Shown here: positions 55,768-64,000 of the stretch, in pieces | Numbering within the stretch: the first letter of the stretch is position 1 | Layout: each line of letters begins with the position of its first letter | Assembly (NCBI GenBank): GCA_030429585.1 | Contig: JAUIEU010000001.1 | Location: forward strand, 1,359,994-1,423,993 | Direction of reading: 5' to 3' | Source of the DNA: a bacterium | GTDB taxonomy: Bacteria; Cyanobacteriota; Vampirovibrionia; Vampirovibrionales; Vampirovibrionaceae | Length of the DNA stretch: 64,000 nt | Program-made: the position numbers and the translations under genes | Notes under the pieces: generated by a model | Databases searched by the model: none | Seen by the model: the letters and a program-made list of their open reading frames with translations, nothing else | What the model was told of the DNA's origin: nothing

Positions 55768-55787
55768 TGTGTTTATGGCAAAAAAAC

Positions 55788-57095
55788 TTATAGTGTGCTC
55801 AGTACTCGGTCAAAGGCCGCCATCGTTTCGTCAATCACCACATCCGTATGGGTGGTGGATACAAACATGGCTTCAAAAGGGCTGGGGGCTAGGTATACGC
55901 CTTCTTGCAGTAACGCCCAAAATAGCTTAGTAAACACATCGCGGTCTACGGTTAGCATGTCATCGTAACCGGTAATAGGGGTGGCGGTTTGGGCAAAGCC
56001 TAGCATGCCACCCACTGCAGCAGTTTGAACAGGCAAGTTATGCTTGGTAAATACGACTTGCAAACCTTCTGCTAAGCGAGCCGATGTAGCGGATAACTGT
56101 TCGTATACGCCGGGTTGTTTTAGCTGAGTTAAGGTTTCTATGCCTGCGGCCATGGCCAATGGGTTACCACTTAGCGTGCCTGCCTGATACATGGGCCCTT
56201 CTGGCGCTACCATGGCCATAATATCGGTCTTACCACCATACGCCCCTACCGGCAGTCCGCCACCAATCACTTTGCCAAAGCAGCTCAAATCTGGGGTTAC
56301 GCCATAGTGGCTTTGCGCACCACCATAGGCCACCCGGAACCCGGTCATCACTTCATCAAATACCAGCACACAACCATGTTCGTCGGCCAGCGCACGGAGC
56401 GATTCCAAAAAGCCTTGCTGGGGCGGAATACACCCCATATTACCTGCCACGGGTTCTACTAAAATAGCGGCAATCTCACCAGTGTTGGCCTCTAATAGCG
56501 CTTTCACACTATCTGCATTATTAAAGGTGGCCGTTAGGGTATTGACGGCCACTTCGCTAGGCACGCCCGGGCTATCGGGCAAGCCTAACGTGGCCGCACC
56601 GCTGCCGGCTTTTACTAAAAACGCATCCGCGTGGCCGTGATAGCAGCCGCTAAATTTAATCAATTTTTGCTTACCGGTATACGCCCGCGCCAAGCGTGCC
56701 GCACTTAAGCAAGCTTCCGTGCCACTATTAACAAACCGAACTTTATCCACGCCCGGCACCGCATCTATCACCAATTTGGCCAGCTGATTTTCCAACACGG
56801 TGGGCGCCCCATAGCTAAAGCCTTTTTCAGCCGCTTCCTGCACAGCCCGAACGACAGACACGGGCGCATGGCCCAAAATAGCCGGTCCATAGCTCGCCAC
56901 GTAATCGATATATTTATTGCCGTCCGCGTCATACACATACGGCCCTTCGGCTCTATCAATAAACAGCGGATTACCGCCAACACCTTTAAAGGCGCGTACT
57001 GGGCTATTCACGCCACCGGGCATCAACGTTTTTGCTGTTTCAAAGTGTTTAGCAGAGGTATCGGTGTTTAATCGGGGAGCGGTGGCAGTCGTCAT
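55788..57095 (-). CDS. hemL: Glutamate-1-semialdehyde 2,1-aminomutase
   Basis: A PLP enzyme that makes 5-aminolevulinate in the C5 pathway. The PLP lysine is about Lys275 in [17 protein letters not shown]. Other family motifs: [17 protein letters not shown] near the N-terminus, [48 protein letters not shown], and [12 protein letters not shown]. Length 435 is normal. ATG 57095 has an AAGGA ribosome site nine to ten bases upstream. This gives haem for the respiratory chain and is the cyanobacterial-type route rather than ALA synthase. Confidence 0.96.
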   Translation of the reverse strand: MTTATAPRLNTDTSAKHFETAKTLMPGGVNSPVRAFKGVGGNPLFIDRAEGPYVYDADGNKYIDYVASYGPAILGHAPVSVVRAVQEAAEKGFSYGAPTVLENQLAKLVIDAVPGVDKVRFVNSGTEACLSAARLARAYTGKQKLIKFSGCYHGHADAFLVKAGSGAATLGLPDSPGVPSEVAVNTLTATFNNADSVKALLEANTGEIAAILVEPVAGNMGCIPPQQGFLESLRALADEHGCVLVFDEVMTGFRVAYGGAQSHYGVTPDLSCFGKVIGGGLPVGAYGGKTDIMAMVAPEGPMYQAGTLSGNPLAMAAGIETLTQLKQPGVYEQLSATSARLAEGLQVVFTKHNLPVQTAAVGGMLGFAQTATPITGYDDMLTVDRDVFTKLFWALLQEGVYLAPSPFEAMFVSTTHTDVVIDETMAAFDRVLSTL

Positions 57096-57202
57096 GAGAA
57101 TCCTTTTTCATCATAAATTTAGTTTATGGTTGGGTTTGATTGATTTAGCAACGATAATACCCCTAACCCACTAACAATTTCACCTAATCGTTAATTTCCT
57201 TT

Positions 57203-59137
57203 ATGACACCGTTACCCAGCCCCACCTATACCGAAACCTGCGATGTGCTTATCGTGGGTGGCGGCCATGCAGGCATAGAAGCCGCCATGGCCTGTGCCAA
57301 GCTTGGCCTAACCACCATTTTAGCCACCCAAAACCTAGATACCATTGGCCAAATGAGTTGCAACCCGGCTATTGGCGGCCCCGCTAAAAGCCAACTGGTG
57401 AAAGAAATTGACGCCCTGGGTGGCGTGATGGGCCTATGCGCCGATGCCACCTATTTGCAGATGAAAACCCTAAACATGAGCAAAGGCCCGGCGGTGAGAG
57501 CTCTACGTGCCCAAAGCGATAAAGCCGAGTACCGCGCCTTTTGCCGCGAATTGGTAGAAAGCGAGCCACATTTAAAGCTTCGGCAAACCACACTCGTCAG
57601 TTTGCAAACCGACCCAAAAACCGGCGAATTTACGGCTGCCACGGATTACTTAGGCATTCAATACCAAGCCCGCGCCATGGTACTAACCACCGGCACCTTT
57701 ATGAACGGCATGCTGTGGGTGGGCAAAAAAGCCGTGAGTGGTGGCCGCCCCGGCGAAAAAGCCAGCACCGGGCTAACGGCGGAACTGCAACGCCTTGGCC
57801 TGCATACGGCACGCCTAAAAACCGGTACCCCACCCCGACTAGATGGCCGCAGTATTGATTTTACCGGCTTAGATGCCCACCCGGGTGATGATGAATTACG
57901 CCACTTTAGCTTTATGCCTAATCGGCCTGTACTCGAACAACTGCCGTGTCACCTAACGCGCACCAATGCGGCTACGCATCAGCTTATTCACGATAATATT
58001 CACCGCTCGCCTATGTATATGGGGCAAATGGATGGCTGCGGCCCCCGCTATTGCCCAAGCATTGAAGACAAAGTAACCCGCTTTGCCGATAAAGATAGCC
58101 ACCACCTGTTTATTGAGCCAGAAGGCCGCAATACCTACGAGGTGTACTTGCAGGGCTTTAGCACCTGCTTGCCGTATGAAATCCAGCAGGCCATGATTAC
58201 CACCCTGCCGGGGCTGGAAAAAGCCGAATTACTACGCCCTGCCACCGCCGTAGAATACGATTACTTCCCCGCCTACCAGCTAACGCCCGCACTCATGTTA
58301 AAAAACACGCCAGGCATATTTTTGGCCGGGCAAATTAACGGCACCAGCGGGTACGAAGAAGCCGCCGCCCAAGGCCTAATCGCAGGTATTAACGCTGCCC
58401 GCTATGTTGGCCAGCAAGAGCCCATCATACTGACACGCGATAGCAGCTACATTGGTACCCTGATTGATGATTTGGTAACCAAAGAAATCCTCGAACCCTA
58501 CCGCATGCTAACCAGCCGTAGTGAATACCGTTTATTATTGCGGCAAGATAATGCCGACACACGCCTAACCCCTCTAGGCAAAGAGATTGGCCTAGTAGAT
58601 AACGCCCGCTGGCAAGTATTTACCAATAAACAACAACGCGTAGATACTGAAAACCAGCGGTTGGCTAAAGCCACGCTTAGCCCCGGCACGCCAGAAGCCG
58701 CGCAACTCCAACAGTTAAGTGGCGAAATAATTAAAGAAAAAACCCCACTGGCCACCTTGCTAAAGCGCCCCGCCATTAGCTACACCCATTTAGCCAAGCT
58801 AGATAACGGTTGCGCCGAACTAGTGGCCACCCAGCAACAAACCGCCGATTTTGTAGAAACCAATATTAAATACGCTGGCTACATTCAGCGCCAAGCGCAC
58901 ACCATACAAAAATTACACAGCGCGGAAAAAACCGCTATTCCTACCGATGTGGATTACACCCAAATTAAGCAACTAAGCGCGGAAGCCATGGAAAAATTGG
59001 CCAAACTGCGCCCCGTTACCCTAGGCCAAGCCAGCCGAATGAGTGGCGTAACCCCGGCTGACATTGCCATTTTGCAGGTTATTTTAGCCAAGCAAAAACG
59101 CCAAAAAGCAGAACAAGAACCTATTACCGCAACCTAA
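57203..59137 (+). CDS. mnmG: tRNA uridine 5-carboxymethylaminomethyl modification enzyme MnmG
   Basis: With MnmE it makes the cmnm5 modification on wobble U34. The FAD site is VLIVGGGHAGIEAAMACAKLG, in two adjoining pieces, followed by MSCNPAIGGPAKSQLVKEIDALGG, the tRNA/NAD region with GRPGEKASTGL and RLKTGTPPRL, GRNTYEVYLQGFSTCLP and LAGQINGTSGYEEAAAQGLIAG. The C-terminal helical domain is complete, ending GQASRMSGVTPADIAILQVIL. It is divergent from hemL. The typical companion rsmG lies a little further on. Confidence 0.96.
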   Translation: MTPLPSPTYTETCDVLIVGGGHAGIEAAMACAKLGLTTILATQNLDTIGQMSCNPAIGGPAKSQLVKEIDALGGVMGLCADATYLQMKTLNMSKGPAVRALRAQSDKAEYRAFCRELVESEPHLKLRQTTLVSLQTDPKTGEFTAATDYLGIQYQARAMVLTTGTFMNGMLWVGKKAVSGGRPGEKASTGLTAELQRLGLHTARLKTGTPPRLDGRSIDFTGLDAHPGDDELRHFSFMPNRPVLEQLPCHLTRTNAATHQLIHDNIHRSPMYMGQMDGCGPRYCPSIEDKVTRFADKDSHHLFIEPEGRNTYEVYLQGFSTCLPYEIQQAMITTLPGLEKAELLRPATAVEYDYFPAYQLTPALMLKNTPGIFLAGQINGTSGYEEAAAQGLIAGINAARYVGQQEPIILTRDSSYIGTLIDDLVTKEILEPYRMLTSRSEYRLLLRQDNADTRLTPLGKEIGLVDNARWQVFTNKQQRVDTENQRLAKATLSPGTPEAAQLQQLSGEIIKEKTPLATLLKRPAISYTHLAKLDNGCAELVATQQQTADFVETNIKYAGYIQRQAHTIQKLHSAEKTAIPTDVDYTQIKQLSAEAMEKLAKLRPVTLGQASRMSGVTPADIAILQVILAKQKRQKAEQEPITAT

Positions 59138-59150
59138 TAAACATTAAACC

Positions 59151-59951
59151 TTAAAGGGTTTTATGGCAGTGGGGGCACGTAGGTAGCTTATCGTTTTGTG
59201 CAATATTTGGCTGGGGCGGTTTAGTGGATTGTTGATGAACGTTAGACAATTCTACCGATACAATGCCGGTGGGCACCGCAATAATGGCATAGCCCGTAAC
59301 CATTAGTAACGAGGCCAACATTTGCCCTAAGGGGGTAGCCGGGGCAATATCGCCGTACCCAACCGTGGTTAAGGTAACCACCGTCCAGTACATACTAATG
59401 GGGATGCTCGAAAATCCATGCGCAGGCCCTTCAATAATATACATAAGGGTGCCTACAAAGGTAATAATATTAATCACCACAAATAAAAACACGGCTATTT
59501 TTCGTCCGCTCGCTTTTAATGCAGAAACCAACATGGCTGCCTCGCCAAGGTAGCGCACCATTTTTAAAATACGAAATACGCGAAGCAAGCGGAAAATACG
59601 AATAACCAGCAGGTACTGAATGCCCGCCATAAACAGCGCTAAGTACACCGGCAATATGGCCAGTAAATCTACAATGCCAAAAAAGCTTACAACATAGCCC
59701 CACCGGTGTTTGGCGCACCACAGCCTTAGCACGTATTCCATGGTAAAAAAGGCGGTTACCACAATCTCGCACCAATGGAACACGTCCGCGTAGCGCTCTT
59801 CGTAACGATCTACCGTGCCCACAATTAGCAACACAATGCTGACCAAAATCAGCATTAACAGCGCAACATCAAAGGCCTTACCGGCAGGCGTATCCGATTC
59901 GAACACGATTTGATAACAACGTTGACGATACTGTTCCAAGGCAGGCTCCAC
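59151..59951 (-). CDS. Voltage-gated K+ channel (Kv-type) with short Cys tail
   Basis: A 266-residue six-helix potassium channel subunit. The S4-like helix carries regularly spaced arginines (RIFRLLRVFRILKMVRYL), the pore loop reads YWTVVTLTTVGYGDIAPATP with the TVGYGD filter, and S3 has GIVDLLAILPVYL with the conserved Asp. The last ten residues, TCPHCHKTL, look like half of a zinc ribbon (a CxxC pair). Start is GTG 59951 without a good ribosome site. It is convergent with mnmG (13 bases apart). The channel class is clear; the gating signal is not. Confidence 0.88.
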   Translation of the reverse strand: MEPALEQYRQRCYQIVFESDTPAGKAFDVALLMLILVSIVLLIVGTVDRYEERYADVFHWCEIVVTAFFTMEYVLRLWCAKHRWGYVVSFFGIVDLLAILPVYLALFMAGIQYLLVIRIFRLLRVFRILKMVRYLGEAAMLVSALKASGRKIAVFLFVVINIITFVGTLMYIIEGPAHGFSSIPISMYWTVVTLTTVGYGDIAPATPLGQMLASLLMVTGYAIIAVPTGIVSVELSNVHQQSTKPPQPNIAQNDKLPTCPHCHKTL

Positions 59952-60021
59952 CGAATACTATAAGCATTAATACTATTATTAACCGCCAACAAATGGAATA
60001 AATAGCGGTAATGGCTAGGGC

Positions 60022-60777
60022 CTAACCAATGGGCAATTTTCGGGGTTGGTTTTTACCACGCGGGTATTGTTTGGGCGTTTCTGCTACTTTTTCTATCGCC
60101 ACAATCACAAGGGGTTCATCGGCGTGGGTATCCGTAGCGTGAGTTGATGCATGCGTTCCACCCAGTGTCGCCATTGCTTTTTGGGCATTCGTTAACTCTT
60201 CGGTAGCGGCGCTTGCCGTTTTTAGTGCTAACAATTGCCCGTCAGGTTTTAACAATGGCAACGTTAACTCTACCAGGGTGGGCAAAGCCGCCACACCACG
60301 GGCTAACACCACATCGTACTGGCCGCGGTGCTCTGTGCTATGCGCGGCATCTTCTATGCGGCTGTGCAGGGTTGTTAGATTATTTAAGCCCAAGGCCTTA
60401 GAAAAGCTGGCCACGCAGGTTAGCTTTTTGGCCACGCTATCCGTAGCCGTCATTTTCACATCTGGCCGAACCATGGCCACCGGCAACGCCGGAAATCCTG
60501 CCCCTGTGCCCACATCCATTACACGGGCCTGAGGTGGTATATGGGGCAGCACCGTCCAGCTATCGAGTACATGGCGCCACAAAAACCCTTCTACCGAAAC
60601 GATGCGCGTTAAGTTAATGTTTTGGTTTTCAGCCTCTAATTTTACGTAAAGCTTCTGTAGCTGCTTATTTAAAGCGGTTTCATCCGTATTAGGCAGCAAT
60701 GGCAGGGCCGTTGCCCATACCTTAGGCCAACAGGCCGCCCACTGGGGCATTACTTCGGTGGATAAATGCGTTGTCAT
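60022..60777 (-). CDS. rsmG: 16S rRNA (guanine527-N7)-methyltransferase
   Basis: RsmG (GidB) uses AdoMet to make m7G527 in 16S rRNA. Motifs: INLTRI and RHVLDSW before the AdoMet site VMDVGTGAGFPALPVAMVRP, then TATDSVAKKLTCV, and LARGVAALPTLVEL. The C-terminal part has an Ala/Thr/His-rich insertion (GGTHASTHATDTHA) before the final PRGKNQPRKLPIG. ATG 60777 is supported by AAGGAG 11 bases upstream; an ATG at 60810 is less likely. It is near mnmG, its usual neighbour, but separated by the channel gene. Confidence 0.94.
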   Translation of the reverse strand: MTTHLSTEVMPQWAACWPKVWATALPLLPNTDETALNKQLQKLYVKLEAENQNINLTRIVSVEGFLWRHVLDSWTVLPHIPPQARVMDVGTGAGFPALPVAMVRPDVKMTATDSVAKKLTCVASFSKALGLNNLTTLHSRIEDAAHSTEHRGQYDVVLARGVAALPTLVELTLPLLKPDGQLLALKTASAATEELTNAQKAMATLGGTHASTHATDTHADEPLVIVAIEKVAETPKQYPRGKNQPRKLPIG

Positions 60778-60858
60778 CCCGGTCAAGACTCCTTTATTGG
60801 GCCCAAACATGGTAGCGACCCATCACCACAATCGTCAATCTCTTTTACAATAAAGGGG

Positions 60859-63609
60859 ATGGCCTCTTCAAATCCACCTTCATCGTCAGCATCGTCTCAC
60901 GAACCGTTAGTTTATATTCGCCCTAGCGTTATAGAACGCTTAGCCAATGGCAGTTTTAAAGCAGACCGCCGAAGCAGCCGCCGTGCCGGGCGTGACGATG
61001 ACGCAGCTAAAGATAGACGCCGCCCAAGTACCCCGCTAACCGTGCTAAAACACTACCTACCCGTATTACCGCAGGTATTTACCGATAGAAAAACCGATAT
61101 TATTAGCTTGGCCAAGGCGCTAAACAGCGCTAACACCAAAATGCTAACCATTAGCGGCCCCAGTGGTGCCGGCAAAACCAGCCTAATACGCGGGCTAATA
61201 GAACTTATGGGCGGTGGGCCCGAACAAGTGCTTTGGGTGGATGCCACCTTTGCCCACACCGAAACCGAATTGGCTACATTTTTAGTCGATGCGCTTCAGT
61301 TTTTAGCCAGGCAAACCAAGGCCCCGCAAGCAGACACCCCCCATACTAACGATAGTGACGCTAGTACCGACCCTATGGCCTTGCTACAGCGTCAGCTTAA
61401 CCGGCTTAGCCAGCAACCCATTGTTATTGTGTTAGATCACATTGAAACCCTGCTAACGGAAGCCAAGCAGTTTGCCTCGCCCATCCCCCACGAGCTTATT
61501 GGGTTTATGCAAACCCTGCCCAACATTAAGCTTATTATTAGCGGCACACAGCTGCCAAACACCCTTAACCAATACACGGGTGTGGTGCCTCACACATTAT
61601 CTGGCCTGCCGCTATGGCAGCAACTGGCCCAGCACCTTGGCATGCCAAACACCGCCAAGCCACACACGCTAGTACCTGCCGCCTTGCAGCAATGCACTAC
61701 CACCCAAACCATGCTGGCCTCGTTATTACTAACCTTGCAACACCCGGTTACCTTAGCCCAGCTGCATGCCCTGCTTACCGAAAAGCCCAACACCAAAGGC
61801 ACCCCCCCTGCTTTTCCGCTACAAGCACTGGCCACACCCAAGCAATGCTTTGCCACCCTTAAATCTGCCCCTTACAAGGTACTGCTAAAACGCAGCCTCT
61901 CGCCCCAGCGGTTACTGGCCGCATGGCAGCAAGCCAGCCAAAACCCACAACTTAACCACCCTACCGATGAACTGGATGCCGAGTGGTATTACCAATGGCA
62001 CGAATGTGCCACCCCACTATTATCCAAAGTGGCCCCCGTTCGGCAGCTATACCGCTACCACCAGCAACTCGCCCAGTATTACTTAGCTCAACGCCTAGTA
62101 CCCCTAAACGAGCGTCTTCTGCCTGTGGCAAACTCTGCATTGGTGCAGCAGGCCCGCAAGCACTTACAAGCCGCAGAAGAACTAAAGCAACACGCCAACG
62201 AGCACACTAGCGAGCCCGACGACGAAACGCCAGCCACCCCCGCTGCTGTGGTTGATGATGACGACGATACGGACTTAGAAGCCCTACTGGCTGAAGATGA
62301 CGCCCAAAACGAGACTGCCCCGCCAAAGGCTACAACCCATACCGCAGCCCAAGCAGCGCCACCCACTACTATTGTGGTGAACACCCTTGCACCCGCACCA
62401 GCGCCAGCAACATCCACCGCACCCCAACCCACGGCGCCTGTGGCTGCTGCACCTACACAACCCACCACGGATACGAATACCTCAACAATATCTGTATCAT
62501 CGCCTTCTTCACCACAGCCCACAACACCTACAGCGCCTGCGGCAAGCGTGGTCCCTCACAATCAAGCACCTTCAACCACCCATACCGCTTTAGCAGAACC
62601 GCCCCCACAGCAGGTTACCCAGTGGTTACAGCAAGCCCAGCAGCATCAATCTAAAGCTGAATGGCAAGCCGCTCACCAATTACTGCACAATATTATTGCC
62701 CAATGCGCCACCACCACCCGGCTGGCCCAATGGTGGCAGGCCCATGCACATAAACAACTCGCCCACGGACATGTTGCCCAATGGCAGTTAGACCAAGCCC
62801 AGCACCACGCCCTACACGCCAACACGCTAGCAGATATTTTGACGGATGCGCCCGCCGCCGCCACAACCCCAACACCATTGCCGGGCTCGGTAATGGCACT
62901 AAGGCTAGAATGTGGCTTGCTACTAGCGGATATTGCCAATCAGCAATCTCAGCCACAAGCGGCCCTAAAACATTTATTTGACGCCAACCAAGCACCCACC
63001 GGTGAACCTTTACCTGCCAAGCCTGCCGATATAACCACACCCCATTGGCAAAGCTTAATGGCGCAACAGCAGTTTCAGGCCGCCTTGGCCTACGACACCC
63101 TAAAACAAGCCAATGAGGCCAGCACCCACTACCAACACGCCATTAGCCTACTGCGTCAGCAACATCACTGGGGCCCGCTAAGCGCCGCCACTGTTAACCT
63201 AGGCTGCTTATTGTTAGAAGCTAACCAAACGGCCACGGCTATTCCGTATTTAGAAGAAGCGCTCAACATCGAGGCCACCCACCTAAAACGCCCTGCCGAA
63301 TGGGTGGATACCTACCGATTGCTTGCCCAAGCCTATCAACATAACAGCCAAGCCGATAAAGCCATTGACACCCTAAAACAGGCGCTAGCATTAGCCACTA
63401 CCCACCAGCGCGCCGATTGGATTATTGGCACCTTAATAGACCTTGGCCACGCCAGCCGCCAACAAAAAGACGCGGCGGCGGCTACCCACTACTACCAACA
63501 GGCCCAAGCCAGTATTCAACAACACCTAAGCGCCCACCCCGCCGATACCACCTTGTATGGCGACTGGCACACAGAGCTACAACGCATTATTACTGAATTA
63601 CAGGGCTAA
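60859..63609 (+). CDS. STAND-like ATPase with C-terminal TPR-type repeats
   Basis: A 916-residue protein. A 60-residue basic N-terminal part precedes a P-loop domain: Walker A GPSGAGKTSL (about residues 99-108), Walker B IVIVLDHIETLL (about 189-200), sensor-like NIKLIISGTQ (about 223-232) and a winged-helix-like region to about 370. A middle Pro/Thr/Ala/Asp-rich linker follows (about 440-590). The last 320 residues are TPR-like helices (ASTHYQHAISLLRQQHHWG, IPYLEEALNIEATH, KAIDTLKQALALATTHQ). The order ATPase plus repeats matches signalling STAND NTPases. The start lies seven bases after a TACAAT. Confidence 0.75.
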   Translation: MASSNPPSSSASSHEPLVYIRPSVIERLANGSFKADRRSSRRAGRDDDAAKDRRRPSTPLTVLKHYLPVLPQVFTDRKTDIISLAKALNSANTKMLTISGPSGAGKTSLIRGLIELMGGGPEQVLWVDATFAHTETELATFLVDALQFLARQTKAPQADTPHTNDSDASTDPMALLQRQLNRLSQQPIVIVLDHIETLLTEAKQFASPIPHELIGFMQTLPNIKLIISGTQLPNTLNQYTGVVPHTLSGLPLWQQLAQHLGMPNTAKPHTLVPAALQQCTTTQTMLASLLLTLQHPVTLAQLHALLTEKPNTKGTPPAFPLQALATPKQCFATLKSAPYKVLLKRSLSPQRLLAAWQQASQNPQLNHPTDELDAEWYYQWHECATPLLSKVAPVRQLYRYHQQLAQYYLAQRLVPLNERLLPVANSALVQQARKHLQAAEELKQHANEHTSEPDDETPATPAAVVDDDDDTDLEALLAEDDAQNETAPPKATTHTAAQAAPPTTIVVNTLAPAPAPATSTAPQPTAPVAAAPTQPTTDTNTSTISVSSPSSPQPTTPTAPAASVVPHNQAPSTTHTALAEPPPQQVTQWLQQAQQHQSKAEWQAAHQLLHNIIAQCATTTRLAQWWQAHAHKQLAHGHVAQWQLDQAQHHALHANTLADILTDAPAAATTPTPLPGSVMALRLECGLLLADIANQQSQPQAALKHLFDANQAPTGEPLPAKPADITTPHWQSLMAQQQFQAALAYDTLKQANEASTHYQHAISLLRQQHHWGPLSAATVNLGCLLLEANQTATAIPYLEEALNIEATHLKRPAEWVDTYRLLAQAYQHNSQADKAIDTLKQALALATTHQRADWIIGTLIDLGHASRQQKDAAAATHYYQQAQASIQQHLSAHPADTTLYGDWHTELQRIITELQG

Positions 63610-63694
63610 TCGTTGCCTTGGGCATAAACCACTGGCAGTTGGCTGGCATTCTGGTTACACTTTTAGTTGTTTAGCCCTCTACATAAAGCGCCTT

Positions 63695-64000
63695 ATGCCC
63701 ATGCCTACCGCTGCTCCACAAAAGCCCACCCCTACAAAAACATGCACCGCTGCACCCACACAACCCGGCAAATTACATGCCACCACACGGGCGGCCTTAA
63801 AAGCCAACTTGCAACGGCTCGCCATTCAGCGCGGCAACTTTATTTTAGCCAGCGGTAAAAAAGCCAACGTGTATGTCGATTGCCGTAATCTCTCGCTAGA
63901 TGGGTCGGCCGTTCATCAGGCAGGCCAAGCGCTGTATCAGGTTATCCAACCCCTACATGCCGATGCGGTAGCCGGCGTGGTACTGGGGGCAGCCCCCTTA
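63695..64000 (+). CDS. pyrE: Orotate phosphoribosyltransferase, 5' part
   Basis: The first 102 residues of PyrE, cut by the window end. It transfers phosphoribose from PRPP to orotate in pyrimidine synthesis. The family pattern NFILASGKKANVYVDCRNLSLD is clear, in two adjoining pieces, after a Thr/Pro-rich leader, followed by AVAGVVLGAAPL at the edge. ATG 63695 or ATG 63701 begins it (ATGCCCATG). The PRPP-binding loop is beyond the window. It lies 85 bases after the STAND-like gene, same strand. Confidence 0.85.
   Translation, partial: MPMPTAAPQKPTPTKTCTAAPTQPGKLHATTRAALKANLQRLAIQRGNFILASGKKANVYVDCRNLSLDGSAVHQAGQALYQVIQPLHADAVAGVVLGAAPL

Noticed and set aside
53764-55770. CRISPR array or integron cassettes
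   Set aside because: Units are 710 bases and contain complete genes, there are only three, and no Cas gene, integrase or attC-like site is visible.
63667-63858. A plus-strand frame overlapping the start of pyrE
   Set aside because: It is out of frame with pyrE, which has clear family motifs running to the window end.

Overview
The window looks like a chromosomal segment from a Gram-negative relative of Cyanobacteria, most likely the non-photosynthetic Melainabacteria/Vampirovibrionia type. Four things point there: RNA polymerase beta' is split into separate rpoC1 and rpoC2 genes, and rpoC2 carries a very large insertion after the trigger helix; the NDH-1 operon has 11 subunits and lacks nuoE, nuoF and nuoG; the Omp85 protein has three POTRA domains; and hemL indicates the C5 tetrapyrrole route. 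KdtA, BamA, Skp and MlaE/F imply an LPS-type outer membrane. MotA, MotB and FliS imply flagella. No photosynthesis genes are visible. The taxonomic placement is an inference from gene architecture, not from a database search.

Layout. 1-5305: the start of a possible helicase-nuclease gene, bamA and skp, a secreted coiled-coil protein, and an OmpR-type regulator. 5486-11373: a ubiA-family gene coupled to mlaE and mlaF, then mazG, a DHH phosphoesterase and kdtA. 11410-22548: rplJ, rplL, rpoB, rpoC1, rpoC2 and a stand-alone receiver protein, all on the minus strand. 22744-24582: FliT-like and FliS genes and a toxin-antitoxin-like pair. 24649-29580: two related subtilase-fold proteins, a small unknown gene, an alpha/beta hydrolase and a small conserved gene. 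29669-31687: uvrC. 31749-43478: nuoABCDHIJKLMN on the minus strand, with a good sigma-70-type promoter upstream. 43619-51568: a TPR protein, motA/motB, a RecQ-like protein without its ATPase motifs, aroA and plsC. 51642-55770: an accessory island with a possible 43-codon leader ORF, a Pro-rich protein with a possible papain-like core, and three tandem coiled-coil cassettes. 55788-64000: hemL, mnmG, a Kv-type channel, rsmG, a STAND-like ATPase with a repeat domain, and the start of pyrE.

The most unusual material is (i) the three-cassette array at 53764-55770, where an identical promoter and structured leader and a conserved 3' hairpin flank divergent coiled-coil ORFs and one cassette is exactly duplicated; (ii) the RecQ-like pseudo-helicase at 47964-49304; (iii) the paired cytoplasmic-looking subtilases whose catalytic Asp position reads Glu; and (iv) the Pro-rich candidate cysteine peptidase beside the cassette array.

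Most gaps between genes are short. Those over about 150 bases are described as features. No tRNA, rRNA, CRISPR array, insertion sequence or phage gene was recognised.
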